DNA from: Lasiosphaeria ovina
Taxonomy: Eukaryota; Ascomycota; Sordariomycetes; Sordariales; Lasiosphaeriaceae
Direction of reading: 5' to 3'
Length of the DNA: 64,000 bases
Assembly (NCBI GenBank): GCA_033439765.1
Contig: JAULSN010000002.1
Coordinates: 5,084,001 to 5,148,000, forward strand
Of this stretch, positions 25,374 through 37,536 are shown one piece after another. Every line of letters begins with the position of its first letter. The stretch's first letter is position 1. Both the position numbers and the translations under genes were made by a program. The notes beneath the pieces are model-generated. The model was not told the origin of the DNA. It made no database searches and saw only the letters and a list, made by a program, of their open reading frames with translations.

Positions 25374-28110
25374 ATGCAGGCGGTAGACTACTGTGGCGGC
25401 GATTCTCGTGTTTCTCTCGGCAAACGCCGAGGCGTATCAGACCTGGCGCGGTTCCCGCTCGACTTGACTTGGGCCAGAGCAGACTCTGAGAGTGCTGCTC
25501 GTTTGAGGAGCTATCCTTCTCCGCCCATGTCAGGGTCCCCACCGCTCCCCCCAAAATCAAGCCAGGAGGCCGCCGAACGAAGTCTCGAAGCATACCAAGC
25601 GACTACGCACGATGTTTATCGCGGGATCCCGGCGACAACACGGGGCGACGAGAGAGTGCAGGCGAGCGCTCCGCTTCCTCCCCGGCCGTTCCCCCCTGAC
25701 GCGCCGGAGCGCATACCGTATCCGTTTTACCGCTCCGAGGGATCGGTAAATCGGCCTCTCACCTATCCCCAGCACCACCCACAGCTTACGCCCCAGCCGA
25801 CATATCTACCGGCTCCTGGGCCTGGAGTCACGACGGGACCTCTGCCCACACCGCAAGCCTATCCAGTGCCGCCGCACCACCCCATGCAGGAACCCATGCA
25901 TCAGACGTCGCCAAAACCGCAGAGAAAGACAAAGGGGCATGTGGCTTCCGCATGCGTGCCTTGCAAGAAGGCTCATCTCCGGTGCGTTTACCCCAATTGC
26001 GCTTCCCCAAGACTTCCGTAGCGTGAACACTGACAATTGGACAGATGTGACGGTACGTACCGCGGTCTATCTCCAATTCGTCGCAATATAAACAGAAGGG
26101 AAAACCCGGCTGCAGGCGGGCGGCACTGATCCTGCGGCGCCGCGGCTGTCATCTGTGGAATTAATTGACATCATATTGTCAGACAGTTCCGGGGACCTTT
26201 AGGCGCAGCACTGAGCAGGGCCAAGCACCAGTGTGTGACGCGACTTAGAAAAGCCGCAGGACACCCGCCCCTTGCCCTGATACCCAATCTGAGAAGACCA
26301 ATTGGCCCCGATAATTGAGCCATCGAGCTGCAGGAACGGGTGGAGGCGGTTCTCAAGCGAGTTCCCAGAGTTTTGCGTGTTTGGGTCCGAAAGCGGCACG
26401 TTCTATCTGCCCCCCCCCCCCCCCCCCCCCCAATGTTCTCCTCTGTAGATGATGACGCCCGGGCTGCCCGACTAGCGTTGACGGGCATCTGAGCTCTCGG
26501 GAAGCCGGCCCGCTGTTTCGGAGTGTGGTGGGATTGGCACAAACCGCCGGCCGCCCTTGTGACGTCCTATTGCTATACGATTTAGCCATTTATGGTGCGT
26601 TGTCAGCAAACAACAGTCCAAGGCCCGCAACATGGAATCGATGTTCAGGTCCCATCAGTGTGGAAATCTAGTCAGCCATCGATGCTGCTCCGGCATTGTT
26701 GGTGGAAAGTGGGAGAATCGCTCGCACCAAGTGCAGCCGTGTTCACGCTTCTTCTTGCGAAAGGGGAAGCGCAACATGCATGGTCCAGTGATCGGTTGTT
26801 CTCGGGCTTCCCGTTTCGGCCTTGGGGCATCAGTATCCGACTGCTCGTTCTTCCAATCTATTTGCTGACATCTTACAGCACAGCGACCCTGTTCAAGATG
26901 CCTGACCAACGGCAAGGAGGAGGCGTGTATCGATGTGCAGCATAGAAAGCGCGGGCGTCCTCGATTAAGAGATGAAAGGGAAGCAAAATTCGACGGCCCC
27001 AGATTTGGAAGTGCTGTGGATGCCATGAGAAGGCCTATACAATCTCTGTATAGTCCGGGATCTTCGATTGGTATGGCTTACGATGAGAATATTCGACGAA
27101 CACAGTCGTATCGCGTACTGAAATCTCAACCAGCCGAAACAATTGCGCCTAGGTTTCCCGATCGAGGCTCGGCGTCGGATGCGAACATATTTCCTGCCCC
27201 TCTATCGATCTCGACGCGGCCTCCCGAGCTAGCGGCGTTTCTAACGGTCGATTTCGAATTTGCAAAGTGGTCGAGCACCTTCCTCGATGCAATAGGCCGA
27301 CAGTCGTTGAACGGGTTCAAGCTCGCTGATCTCCTTGCGCCTGGAGACCGAGAGAAGGCGTCCAGCTTGCAGCAGATGGTGCATAACGACCAAAAGAGAA
27401 AAGACCCCACCTATCTGCCGCCCATCCTAGGAATGGGGAAGGAGGAAAGGGTGATTCAGGCGCTCGGATTTTCCTCGGAAGAGATATCAAGCTATCCTCT
27501 GGACTGGCATGAGGTTGTCACTTTCGTGGGTCATGACGGGCAGGCACGACAAGTCTCGATGCAGATGGGACTCGTTAAAAAAGAGTCGGTATACTTTGTC
27601 GTGGTTGTACTAAGTCTGCCAACCAGGCAATTTCAGTATCCAACGCCATCGCCGAATCCGAGGGAGATGTCTTACTCGTATCAATCTTTGCAGCAACCAT
27701 ATTCGCAGCCTACTCCTGTCTCGGCCACCTTTGACCCGAGAGGATCGAGGCCGGGTGACGGCGGCTATGGACCACGGCAGGCCGCAGCGCCTGGAGCCCC
27801 TCCACCGCTGATGTCGGGACTGAGCCCAGGTCTTCCATCGTCCTATACGGCCTCACCAAGTCGACCCGACTATCCGGTACCAGGCCCTCCGTATCAGGTT
27901 CCAAGAAGCGAGCTGCATACAGCCATCCATGCGCCCCAGCCCCAGGGGGTGCCGTATCAACTTCCACCCATCAGGAACCAACATCCGAACGCGTCTCAAC
28001 AGGAACCTTCCTACCAGCCCAGGGCCGAACGTTCACGGGTTGACATTGGGGGTCTTTTGGATCGCTCTGGCCCGCCGAACCCCCAGCAGCAGCATCGACA
28101 GCAACAGTGA
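25374..28110 (+). CDS. Zn2Cys6 transcription factor with PAS-like region
   Basis: Exons 25374-25981, 26045-26052 (only 8 nt) and 26879-28110, with introns of 63 and 826 nt, give 615 residues. Splicing creates the binuclear zinc cluster C-x2-C-x6-C-x5-C-x2-C-x8-C: ACVPCKKAHLRC is joined to DAQRPCSRC, then LTNGKEEAC, followed by the basic IDVQHRKRGRPRLRDE linker. The N-terminus is proline-rich (SYPSPPMSGSPPLPP). A region encoded at about 27225-27620 (ELAAFLTVDFEFAKWS ... ESVYFVVVVLSL) resembles a PAS sensor fold. The C-terminus is Pro/Gln/Tyr-rich and probably activating. Role: sequence-specific nuclear regulator; target genes unknown. The start is uncertain: 25374 is the first ATG of the frame, but an upstream segment (25088-25218) can splice in phase to 25364. 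I do not recognise a named orthologue. It sits after a very long upstream non-coding interval. Confidence 0.8.
26410..26431 (+). repeat. C22 homopolymer inside the long intron
   Basis: A run of 22 consecutive C lies within the 826-nt second intron (26053-26878) of the Zn2Cys6/PAS gene. Such tracts are rare in fungal introns and are prone to length change and sequencing error. Confidence 0.9.
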
Positions 28111-30972
28111 CGTGGGACGGGGTTATGGCCGTGATAGGAGGTGGTTCCGTTCAGGCTCGAAAGTTTAATATCTCGTTTGCCTTTTTTCAATATGCGCTGG
28201 GGCTCGCTATATTTCCGTTAGTTGGTGATTCGAATGATACCAATGTGTGGTTGGCATCTTCATACCCGGATGCGGTGTTTGGTGTGCCATCTGACTCTCT
28301 AGGGGGGGTGGATGAGATATGGGAGGGGCATCATTGGCGTTGGTTCTTTTTTTTTTTTTTTTTTTTTTTAGCAAGCGTCTCGGATTTCGATCAAAAATTT
28401 CTGAAGCGTCTCGTTTTTCGGTCATGAAGTTGCAGGTGCGGGAGCGGGAGGCGGAGGCGTTGGAGAGCACATAAGCTTAATCGATTTCTTTCCCCCTTCC
28501 AAGGGTTATATCTGCTGGTTTATTCTTCCCTCTCCTCTTTCCTCTCTTTTGGTCTGAGACTGTGACGTGAAGTGACATGGAAGCGTTATTGGGTTGGAAA
28601 TATCAACATGGCTCGTCCTGGCGGGCCATGTCAACAGCGCCTGACGGCAATCCATGGTCTCGGGTATCTTTTTGACGGGCCCATCTTCGGGGAGAGCTGC
28701 TTTTGTGCTTTCATTTCTCCATTGGAAAGGAGAGTTTTGCATTGTGGTTGAACGGCGTTGCGAAGAGCAGGGTCTCGGGCTGTCGTTGGACTCTCCGAGG
28801 TCATCCCAGTTGAGCCTCTTGTGTGTTTGGCGCCCTTCCGGTAACACTCTGTGTCTGTGCTTGTGCGTCCATGTTCCCGTCTCTGTGTCCGCGCTGCGCG
28901 CGCCCCGCTGGAGGAGGAGAGAATCGGACAGATCTGCCTCGTCTTCCTGGATGGATAGCTAGCTGGCTATGGGCTGGGGAGATACCGAGAGAGACGATGT
29001 GCGGGGGAGGAGGGGGGGAGTTAATAGCGAGAGAGTTTTGAGGATTTGTCTGTCCGTATATCCCACGAAGGGAGAGAGAAGAGACACCAGGCGTAACTTC
29101 GAATTGCAGGAAACAATCTCAACTGCATGGGATGCAACCTTAGAATGGCGGCGGCGGTGGTGGTGGGAAGGAGAATAGAAACGAGGAAGGAAAGGAAGGG
29201 ATGGATGGAGCGGTGTCTGGAAGGGGGGGTTGGGTTGTGCGCTCTTGAGTCGTCTGCCCGTCTGTTTCGGGTTTCGGTTCAGCAGCCGCTGCCGCTGATG
29301 CAGCGCAGCGCTGCGCGGTGAAGGGGGTGACACCTCAGTGCATACGATGCATGCCAGGTCCCGTAGGTATGTACTGTACATACATACATAAAGTACACAC
29401 ACTTGTACATACATGCGGATTGGGCAGATCATTCTCCAGTGTTATGGCTAATAACCTGATTTACTTGATTCTGGACGGAAAATATTCCTGGGATTAAGCA
29501 CCTCAAGATATTTCAGAAAATCAGTTATTACTAGTAATACTAAGGAAAGAAAGAGAGCAATGGAAAGTCTGTGTCTCTTCGTGTCCGGATTTTGCACACC
29601 TTTCGGCCCGTATTAGGCAGGTACATTAATACATCACACATCATCTAAGGTGAATACAATACCGCTGCACTTCGTGTAGGCATCGTAGCTGATGTATGCC
29701 AGGCATTGCCTCGAAAGACGCTGGGCATCAAGTAACTTAGATGGAAGGGCGCCCAACACCCATTTAGCAACCTGAAGTCGACTTGGGATCCTGGGTTAGA
29801 AACAAAAAGATTCCGTGTAGTATGTACAGAGCCAATTAGCTCGTTTACCTTGTTTGGCTCATCCCAACATCGCTTAGGCAGGAACCGGTACCTACTTTAT
29901 CGTCCAAGCTGTCGGGTATTTCCCGCTGCCTGCCCACGACAACATGTATGTACGGAATACCTAGCCCAATCGCCAATTCAAGACGAGCTGCTGTGGCACC
30001 AACTGGGCGCATTGACTGAATGGCATCGACAATACAAGAGGCGACCGGGCCGCAGGCTGGCTGATGCTTTGGTCCGCGAAATCCATCGGCTACTAAGTAG
30101 AGCTAGGTTGCCTTCCTTAGCTAAACTCTCAAACACGAATTACCTGCTACGGAATAGTCCAGGAGCTAGAAAGAACCGTTGGACGCAACGGCATCCTTGT
30201 AAGGCGGTCGGAGATTTGGCTTACCGGCAGATTGGCGCTGCCGATCGGGAGCCAAACATGTTTCGATGGCGCGCGGTCCGATCAACCTCCCGTACACACG
30301 CACGATTTATACGATCCACATGCCGTGCGCATGAACAAGAGGCAACTCACAATTACAAATACCTAACAAACACCCAGTGGAAAGGAGCGCCATTCAGCAT
30401 ATATTGACAAAAACGCGAGGCTTGCGCCATGGCATTGTCTAAGGTATGGTATCGTATCTAGGTAAGGTAGGTATCCTGGCTTTCTATCGGGGTAATTGTT
30501 ATTGACCCCATGCTAAATGCAATGAGAGGAGAGACTAAGTGGGTATGCCGTCCGTCGGCTGTCATCCAAAACAGTTTGAAGTCGTGAGAAGTCCTCAGTG
30601 GATGGGGGAAAAAACCCGCTCGGCCAAAAAGTTAAAAGTACAAAGCTAGCAAAAAATGAGAGAAAGAAGAGAAGAAGAAGAGAAGAAGAAAAAAGCCATA
30701 AGTTCCGGTGGACTTTCCAACAAACCGCCAAACGCACACTCGAAGTCGGAATAGAGAATGGAGAACAGCAACAACAAGACCCCAAACAACAAATACCTAA
30801 CCCCCGGGAAAAGTTCGAGCATCACGCTTCGAGAATGTTCGCGTGCATGGTACGTCTCGGTTTCAGAGCCCGCGGCCTGGATGATCTTCGAAACATTTGT
30901 TCGGCCGCCCGGCAAAGGAAACCTGACGCAAAGTTGACCAAAGCAAAAGAGCCGCCATCAATGCCACGTGGG
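28111..30972. other. Intergenic region, 2.9 kb
   Basis: No supported gene. The first part is probably the 3' UTR of the upstream regulator and includes a T23 run (28347-28369). A forward ORF at 29850-30407 lacks any recognisable feature. Microsatellite-like TACATACATACATA occurs near 29380. The final part contains a purine-rich stretch at about 30650-30700. Confidence 0.5.
28347..28369 (+). repeat. T23 homopolymer
   Basis: Twenty-three consecutive T downstream of the Zn2Cys6/PAS coding region, perhaps in its 3' UTR. An earlier reading as a Pol III terminator has no gene to support it. Confidence 0.9.
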
Positions 30973-31799
30973 TCAAGTGTCATCGTCCTGGCCTGGCTGC
31001 TGCTGTTGCTGCTGCTGGGGGTTGTCGTCGCTGCCGGGGTCCATGATGGGACGCTCTCGCGGCGGCATTCGGTGCTCCATCATCAGCGATGGCCGTCTTC
31101 TCGCATCCCTGATCACCAACAAGGCCTCCTTTCCCTTGTCGACGACTTCTGTGGTCCGGCCATGAGGCCGGGTAGCAACAGTGGCAGTCAAATGTGCATC
31201 GGTGCCCAGTACGTTCGTCTCGGTCTCTGCTGCCGCCGCCGCCGGCGAGGCCGCATCCTCGCAGTAGCTGGCGGCCATCTGCTCTAGCTCGTCCAGCATG
31301 TCCTCGGGCGTGTCTCGCCTGTCTCGCTTGGTCAGGTGCCCGTCGTCGGGCTCGCTGTCGCCGTCGCCGTCGTCGTAAGAGAGGGCCCGCTTCACGCCGT
31401 GGGCATGGACGCCGTCGGCGAAGAAGGGGTTGCTCCGCAGCTCGGTCGGGGTGATGAGGTCGATGAGCACGTCCTCGGCATTGGGCCGCTCGAGCTGTGC
31501 CGACGTGTATGAAGACTGCGAGTTGGAAGTCGTCTGCCTTCCTGACAGCGGCTCGGGTGTCCGCGAGAGCGACGGTCCCCGTGAAGTCGGCCTCGACCCG
31601 GACTGAAGCGCACCGCTGCGGCCCCTAGACCCGTGGTCAGATATGCGCTTGGGTTTCGGATTCTGGAGGGCATTTTGCCGTTGTATGCGTACCTGTTACT
31701 CGCCAGGTCGAGATGGACCTGGACTGATGAATTTGCCTCGCTCTGGGCTGCCTCCGGACTGGCGAGCCGGGAAAGGTTTCGCAGGCGGTCACTGGACAT
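30973..31799 (-). CDS. Hypothetical protein, disordered, 252 aa
   Basis: Two exons, 31799-31693 and 31624-30973, are joined by a 68-nt intron with a GTACGC donor, a CTGAC branch-like sequence and a CTAG acceptor. The junction is phase-consistent. The protein begins MSSDRLRNLSRLASPEAAQ, continues with a Ser/Arg/Pro-rich segment (SRPTSRGPSLSRTPEP), and then a more ordered-looking patch, LERPNAEDVLIDLITPTELRS followed by NPFFADGVHAHGVKRALSYD. An acidic/basic stretch, a possible helix (TPEDMLDELEQMAASYC) and a terminal poly-Gln tract follow. No domain, signal peptide or membrane segment was recognised. Being a real gene is inferred from the clean splice and the protein-like composition; function unknown. 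Confidence 0.55.
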
Positions 31800-34292
31800 T
31801 ATGGTTGGTCACAGATGGGCAACTTGCCGTCGTCAGGTTAGCCGAAGGTTGATGGATCCAAGAAACTGCTTGGGAATGCAGAACAAAAAAGCTGCACAAT
31901 CGCTGCAAGGCTAAGAGTCGAGAGATGACGGCGGCTTGGCCATGACTAAATAAGATAAGAGAAAACAAGAGGTCCGATAGAGCTGCCAGCGTCCCATGTA
32001 CAGTGGAGGTTAGCCCTCTCCGATGACCTCCTCCGGGGCGTGAGAAACGCCCTGCTTTGCTTTGCTTTGCGGGAGCCCTCCAGTGTGCCTCGAGACTGGT
32101 AAGCAGGGCTGTACAGGGCTGCCAGGGTTGCGAGCATGTCCGGGGCCACGAACAGGGAGGGGCGGCACGAGAGCGGGAGCGGCGCCGCTGACCTGCGTCT
32201 GAATGCACGCCGCAACAAAACCGTCGCACCCTGATCCGATCACACCCTAAACCTACCTTACCTACCGCCCGCTGCCGATTGTGCATAACTTCGGTCTTCC
32301 GTTCGCCACTCCCGGGCCGCACATACCTGCCCGACAGTGAATGAGGACTCTCACCCGACCGACAGCAAAATATGTACCTGGGTACATGCAACCACAACTG
32401 AAAACTGTCGTACGAATAAATGACATCGCGGGTGCGCAATGAACAGCGAGGCAAAAAGGAGAGAAAAATAATGAGAAAGAAAAGAGCAGAACAGAACATA
32501 ACAGAACAGAACAGAACCAGACCAATTCGAGAAGCCAAGGCCAAGGCCCAACCTATAGAAAAGCCAAAGTCTTTCACCAACAGCACAGCAACGGCACCAG
32601 GACTGAAACGGGCCACCCAAGAAGCCAACCAACCAAATGAAAAATGGGCCGACTGTGCCATTGCTTCTTTGCCTTACCGACGAGGACCGAATGCGAGAGA
32701 GCAAGCATCTAGTCAAAGGTGTTGCCTGGTACGCCGCCTCTTGTGACATCCAATGCATGTGGAAAAAGCGGAGGAGCAGCAGCTGAGATGCAAGGACTGA
32801 ACGAAAAAAGCACAGAAAAGTGTTCCATGGATGGTGTGGAGGTTTTCTGGTGAGCAAAGAGGAAGAGGGCCAAAGGTGGCTTAGATCCCCCGTCCACTTC
32901 TTTTTCTGTGTGGGGTGAGGGCGAGCATGGAGGGAGGGGCTGGTGCGGTTCTGTTTTTTTTCTTCTTTGGGCTTCATATTGGGCCGCCAGGGCCTTCAAC
33001 TGGCTCGTGCCGTTTCGCCTACCTTCAGCCGCACAGAGCTTGGCCCCCACTATACCCCCAGGCGCTGAGCGTTAGGAAGCGGAAGCGCGGCGGGTGAGGC
33101 GGGAAAAAAAACGACCTGAACCACCCACGGCGGATACGCGGGGTAGTTCAGGCCGCTCGCTAGGTAGGCTGGCTAGCTGGGTACTGTACCAACTCCGAGT
33201 CTCGCTGGAAGCCCGAACAAACAACCCCACCAACACAGTACTGAAAGGGGAACTCGGTATTCCGATTGAAAAAAGTATGGTTTTCCTATACACACATGTC
33301 CGCTACCTTACCCTACCCTATCTGCTTTGCAGGTATTTGAACCGCAACTCAGGTAGTCAACTTTCCTTATTGATGCATTGACATTTGGAACAAAGGAGAT
33401 TGGTAAACGCCAAAAGTAAGGTACCCGAACATATGGGAGTAGAAACCTGGATATCAAAACGGAAGGACGCTATTAACGCTTGATACCAAGAGAACCCCAC
33501 AGGGGTGCCTGAGAATCTGGGAGCAAGAACCCTGGGTATCAAAGCGCAGGACGTCATTAAGGCTTGATGCAAAAGAACCCCGCAGGGTGACCTGAAAACG
33601 GGACCATGGAACCTAGGTAATCGTCAGGTCGACGAGTATTTCTGTTCTTCCTAGGTACGGTGTGTAGCACCTCTTAATAGACAAAACACCTTGCCTGCCT
33701 TGGGTACAGCCGTACCTTACACAGTTTCTGGGGTATCTCCAGCAGCCCGACGGCTTACCTAATGGCAGAGGCTGAGTCCGTTGTGATGCGACTTGAGCTT
33801 GCCGGTCTTCAGCTTTTGGTAGGCTCGGTTCCCTCCGGCCAGGCTGCAACCAACGAGCGGAGGGGAAAAGCAGCTGCCTAAGGACGAGAATTCCTGCGGG
33901 AGAGGCGCAAGTGACGGGATTGGTTGAATGCGTCGAGCCGCAATGAGTGAGGCTCTCAGTCAAGGAAGGAGCAACTGTCACTTGACTGCGGGCCACTGCA
34001 CGCACTTTGCAACTTAGGCTCAGGTAAGGTAGCCTAACGTATGCTTCTGCACGCCGTCCTCGATTTTTCAGCTTCACTGGCATCTCTGGCCTCGGTGAGT
34101 AATTGGCATCCTTGCAACCGTATCTTGTATCGGCTCGCGCGCTTGCCAAAAAAGATAAGGAAACCGAACCAAAAAAAATAGGAGGGGTTAGTTGAATGAC
34201 TGCTGCTGCCGCAAGCCGATTGTCATCAAGCCTAGCCCCTGTCTTTGACCCATCATTTCCAAAGTGTAAACCCAAAAGCCAACCATGACAAG
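31800..34292. other. Intergenic region, 2.5 kb, divergent promoters
   Basis: It lies between the divergent starts of the orphan gene (minus) and MLH1 (plus). Minus-strand ORFs here are long only because of T/C-rich stretches and show no domain. It holds a diverged 84-bp tandem repeat (33421-33613) and several TACCTTACCTACC-type motifs. Confidence 0.5.
33421..33613 (+). repeat. Diverged tandem repeat, unit about 84 bp, 2.3 copies
   Basis: Unit 1 (33421-33504) and unit 2 (33505-33587) align over their full length, sharing blocks such as GGTATCAAA/GGATATCAAA, GGACG..ATTAA, GCTTGAT and AGAACCCC-CAGGG. A partial third copy (33588-33613) begins TGACCTGAAAACGGGA. No coding potential is visible. Confidence 0.8.
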
Positions 34293-36827
34293 ATGGCCGA
34301 CACCATGGATGTCGACCTTGACGATGGCCCTCGAGGCGCGAAGCGAAAAGCTGACGAGCTCGATGAAAGCAATGCCCCGCGGCGTATTAGGGTGGGTAGT
34401 GCATCTGATTGATCATTGATTGATTGAGCGACGGTGATTGAGCAATTGATTGACTGACTGCGACGACGACGACGACGAACAATGAACATTGCTGATTAAT
34501 AAACTCTACCTCTAGGCTCTCGACCAGGACGTCGTCAACAAGATCGCCGCTGGGGAGATTATCGTCGCTCCCGTCCACGCCTTGAAGGAGCTCATAGAGA
34601 ACGCTGTCGACGCAGGTTCTACTGCCCTCGAAGTGCTCGTGAAAGACGGGGGGCTCAAGCTGCTCCAAATCACCGACAACGGCTGCGGCATAGATGTGCG
34701 CCACCCACCCGCTCCTGCCCGCTCCTTGCACCTCTCTCCATCCACTTCCATCTCCATCTCCACATCTGCCACTACCCCTACCTCTACCACTACTCACCCT
34801 TATGCCCGAACCAGACTCTGCCTGTTTTCTTGCTTCCTTGCTGGCCCGCTTGCTCACCGAGAAAACAGAAACAAGACTTGCCCATCCTGTGCGAGCGCTT
34901 CACCACTTCCAAACTGCAGACCTTTGAGGACCTGCAGTCGATTGCCACTTACGGCTTCCGCGGCGAGGCCCTGGCCAGCATCAGCCACATAGCACACCTC
35001 GCCGTAACCACAAAGACACAAGAGTCCAACTGTGCCTGGCGTGCATACTATGGCAGCGGCAAGCTCGTCCCGGCCAAGCCAGGCCAGTCGCCTGACCCCA
35101 AGCCAGTGGCCGGCCGCCAGGGTACCCAGATCACCGTCGAGGACCTGTTTTACAACGTCCCTACCCGCCGCCGTGCTTTCCGCTCGGCCGCGGACGAGTA
35201 CAACAAGATCATCGACATGGTTGGCCGATACGCCGTCCACTGTTCTCACGTGGCCTTTTCCTGCAAGAAGCACGGCGAGTCGTCGACCAGCATCGCCATC
35301 CCGGCCAACGCTTCCAGCGTTGACAGGATAAGGCAGATACATGGCGGCAGTGTTGCCAACGAGCTCATCGAATTCTCCACGTCTGATGATCGATGGGCCT
35401 TCAAGGCTACCGGACTGGCTACTAACGCCAACTACAGCATCAAGAAGACAACCCTGCTGTTGTTTATAAACCACCGCTGCGTAGAATCCTCAAACATCCG
35501 GAAGGCCATCGAGCAGACGTACGCCGCCTTCCTCCCAAAGAGTGGCCACCCTTTTGTGTACCTGAGCCTTGAGATCGACCCCCACAGGGTCGACGTCAAC
35601 GTGCACCCCACAAAGCGCGAGGTCAACTTCTTGAACGAGGACGAAATTATCCAGGCCATCTGCGAGCATTTACGCTCAAAACTGGCCGCCGTAGACACGA
35701 GCCGCACTTTTCTAACCCAAACCCTGCTTCCCGGAGGCTCCTGGTCGTCTCCAGCCGCAAAACAGGCAATGGCAGCCACCCCCTCCAGGACAGGGGGCAG
35801 TGACAGCCGCAGGACGCCCAGCCGGCCGCATGAAAACAACCTCGTGCGGACCGATACCAACTTGCGCAAGATCACAAGTATGTTGCCACCTGCAGCGGCC
35901 GTGGGGACAGGGAGTCCATCCGCACGACCAGGCTTGGCCCAAAACGCTGGGGCTGAGGCAGTCGAGTATGAGACGGTGGACCGCAAGGCTACTCCCTGTC
36001 GTCTAATCAGCGTGCGTGAGCTGCGTGCTGCTGTGCGTGACGACATGCACCACGAGCTCACCGAGGTGTTTGCTAACCACACATTTGTTGGCGTCGTGGA
36101 TGAGCGACGCCGTCTTGCTGCCATGCAGGGGGGCGTGAAGCTGTTCCTAGTTGACTACGGCCGCGTCTGCTTCGAGTATTTTTATCAAGTTGGACTGACC
36201 GACTTTGCCAACTTTGGCATTATTCGCTTCAACCCCCCGTTAGACATCCGGGAGCTGCTGAACATGGCGGCCGAGCACGAGAAGAAAAGCGGATCCTCCT
36301 TGTCCGGCACGGAGGACGAGGATGACTTTGATGCTGCCGAGGTGGCGCGGCTTGTCGCGGAGCAGCTGGTTGAGCGGCGGGAGATGCTTCTCGAGTACTT
36401 CTCGCTCGAGATATCACCAACTGGCGAGGTGCTAAGCATCCCCCTCCTGGTCAAGGGATACACGCCCGCCATCGCCAAGCTGCCGCGGTTTCTCTTGCGG
36501 CTCGGGCCGCACGTGAAGTGGTCGGACGAGAAGGCCTGTTTCGAGACCTTCCTTAAGGAACTAGCCTCATTTTACGTCCCGGAGCAGTTGCCCGTGATGC
36601 CGGGACCGGAAGAGAGCAGTGGCAGCAGCACTGTTGGTGGTGAGAAGGACGAAGCCGGGCTTGATGCTGAAATCATTGCCCGCCGCACCCATGTCCGCTG
36701 GGCACTGGAGCATGTCCTCTTTCCGGCCTTCAAATCGAGGCTGGTTGCGACCAAATCGCTGATGGAGGGGGGTGTCGTCGAAGTGGCAAATCTCAAAGGC
36801 CTTTACCGCGTCTTTGAGCGGTGCTAG
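34293..36827 (+). CDS. MLH1: MLH1, MutL-type DNA mismatch repair protein
   Basis: Exons 34293-34391, 34516-34695 and 34869-36827, with introns of 124 and 173 nt, give 745 residues. Known role: with Pms1 it forms MutL-alpha, which is recruited by MutS heterodimers to nick the new strand; it also acts in meiotic crossing-over. The N-terminal GHKL ATPase motifs are complete: IAAGE (43-47), E-x3-N-x2-DA (Glu58-Asn62-Asp65), DNGCGI (about 87-92), TSKL and [11 protein letters not shown]. The transducer domain holds [12 protein letters not shown] low-conservation linker follows, then the C-terminal dimerisation domain. The protein ends FERC, the invariant MLH1 tail that completes the Pms1 endonuclease site. 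An extra N-terminal segment of about 33 residues precedes the core. An out-of-frame ATG at 34285 lies just upstream of the chosen start. Confidence 0.97.
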
Positions 36828-37300
36828 CTCCGTCTACACTGACCGGCAGATGCCTATTTGCGCTGGAACGCTGATATAGCTTTACTTTTGACCGATGCTG
36901 TACCAGAGGCGAGCTTCTAACGTGGATCTCGGCGGGGGTATGAAGGCATAATGTAACAGATACCGGACAAGGTAATGCTAGAGTGCTTGTAAAATAATAT
37001 TCGAGCTTGTTGTCTCAAGGAAAAAGGGGGGTTTGTTACACAGTGTGTGGACATAGTAGGGAATACTGAAGTGGCACGGTGCATGCTTGAACTCTCTCCA
37101 TTTCTCCAACTCTAGCCCTGTCACAGTGGTAACTTTCACGTAGCGAATGCCAAGTCGAATACCCAACTTGCGAACGAATCTCAAAGCCAAAAGCATTCCT
37201 CTCCACGTCGTCAAACGCATCGAAAGCTAATTGACGCAAGGGCATTTACGCCGTCTTTTAGGTTGAGGCTGCCATTTAGGTTACGGTTAGCTGTTGTTGG

Positions 37301-37302
<2 letters not shown>

Positions 37303-37335
<33 letters not shown>

Positions 37336-37336
37336 A
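37303..37336 (+). repeat. (GTCT)n microsatellite
   Basis: About eight GTCT units with one interruption (GTTT), some 200 bp upstream of the CCA1 start. Confidence 0.85.
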
Positions 37337-37374
37337 ATTGGATTTTGACTCATCGCCGTCGGGTGCCGTGTGAA

Positions 37375-37402
37375 AGCCAAAGCCAAAGCCAAAGCCAAAG
37401 CC
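37375..37402 (+). repeat. (AAAGCC)n hexanucleotide repeat
   Basis: Nearly five consecutive AAAGCC units directly upstream of the CCA1 leader. Confidence 0.85.
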
Positions 37403-37536
37403 AGTGAGAGCGACGAAGGCTGAGCGAGCCGTTGTGACTCCCACAACCGGAGTTGGCTGGCGGCCCGTTTTTTGTCGTGTGCGGACGGAATAAAAAGCAC
37501 GGCGACTCGACTCGGGATGAAGGTATAGGGAAGGGA

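Larger units (their letters stand above)
36828..37536. other. Intergenic region between MLH1 and CCA1
   Basis: About 700 bp without a supported gene. It contains a (GTCT)n tract at about 37303-37336 and five AAAGCC copies at about 37375-37402, both upstream of the CCA1 start. Confidence 0.5.

Noticed and set aside
29850..30407. 185-codon forward ORF in the 28-31 kb gap
   Set aside because: It starts at a non-ATG codon, and its Arg-rich composition, lack of domain and lack of neighbouring splice signals point to chance.
33421..33613. Repeat array considered as CRISPR-like
   Set aside because: The copies are contiguous without spacers, diverged and in a eukaryotic genome.
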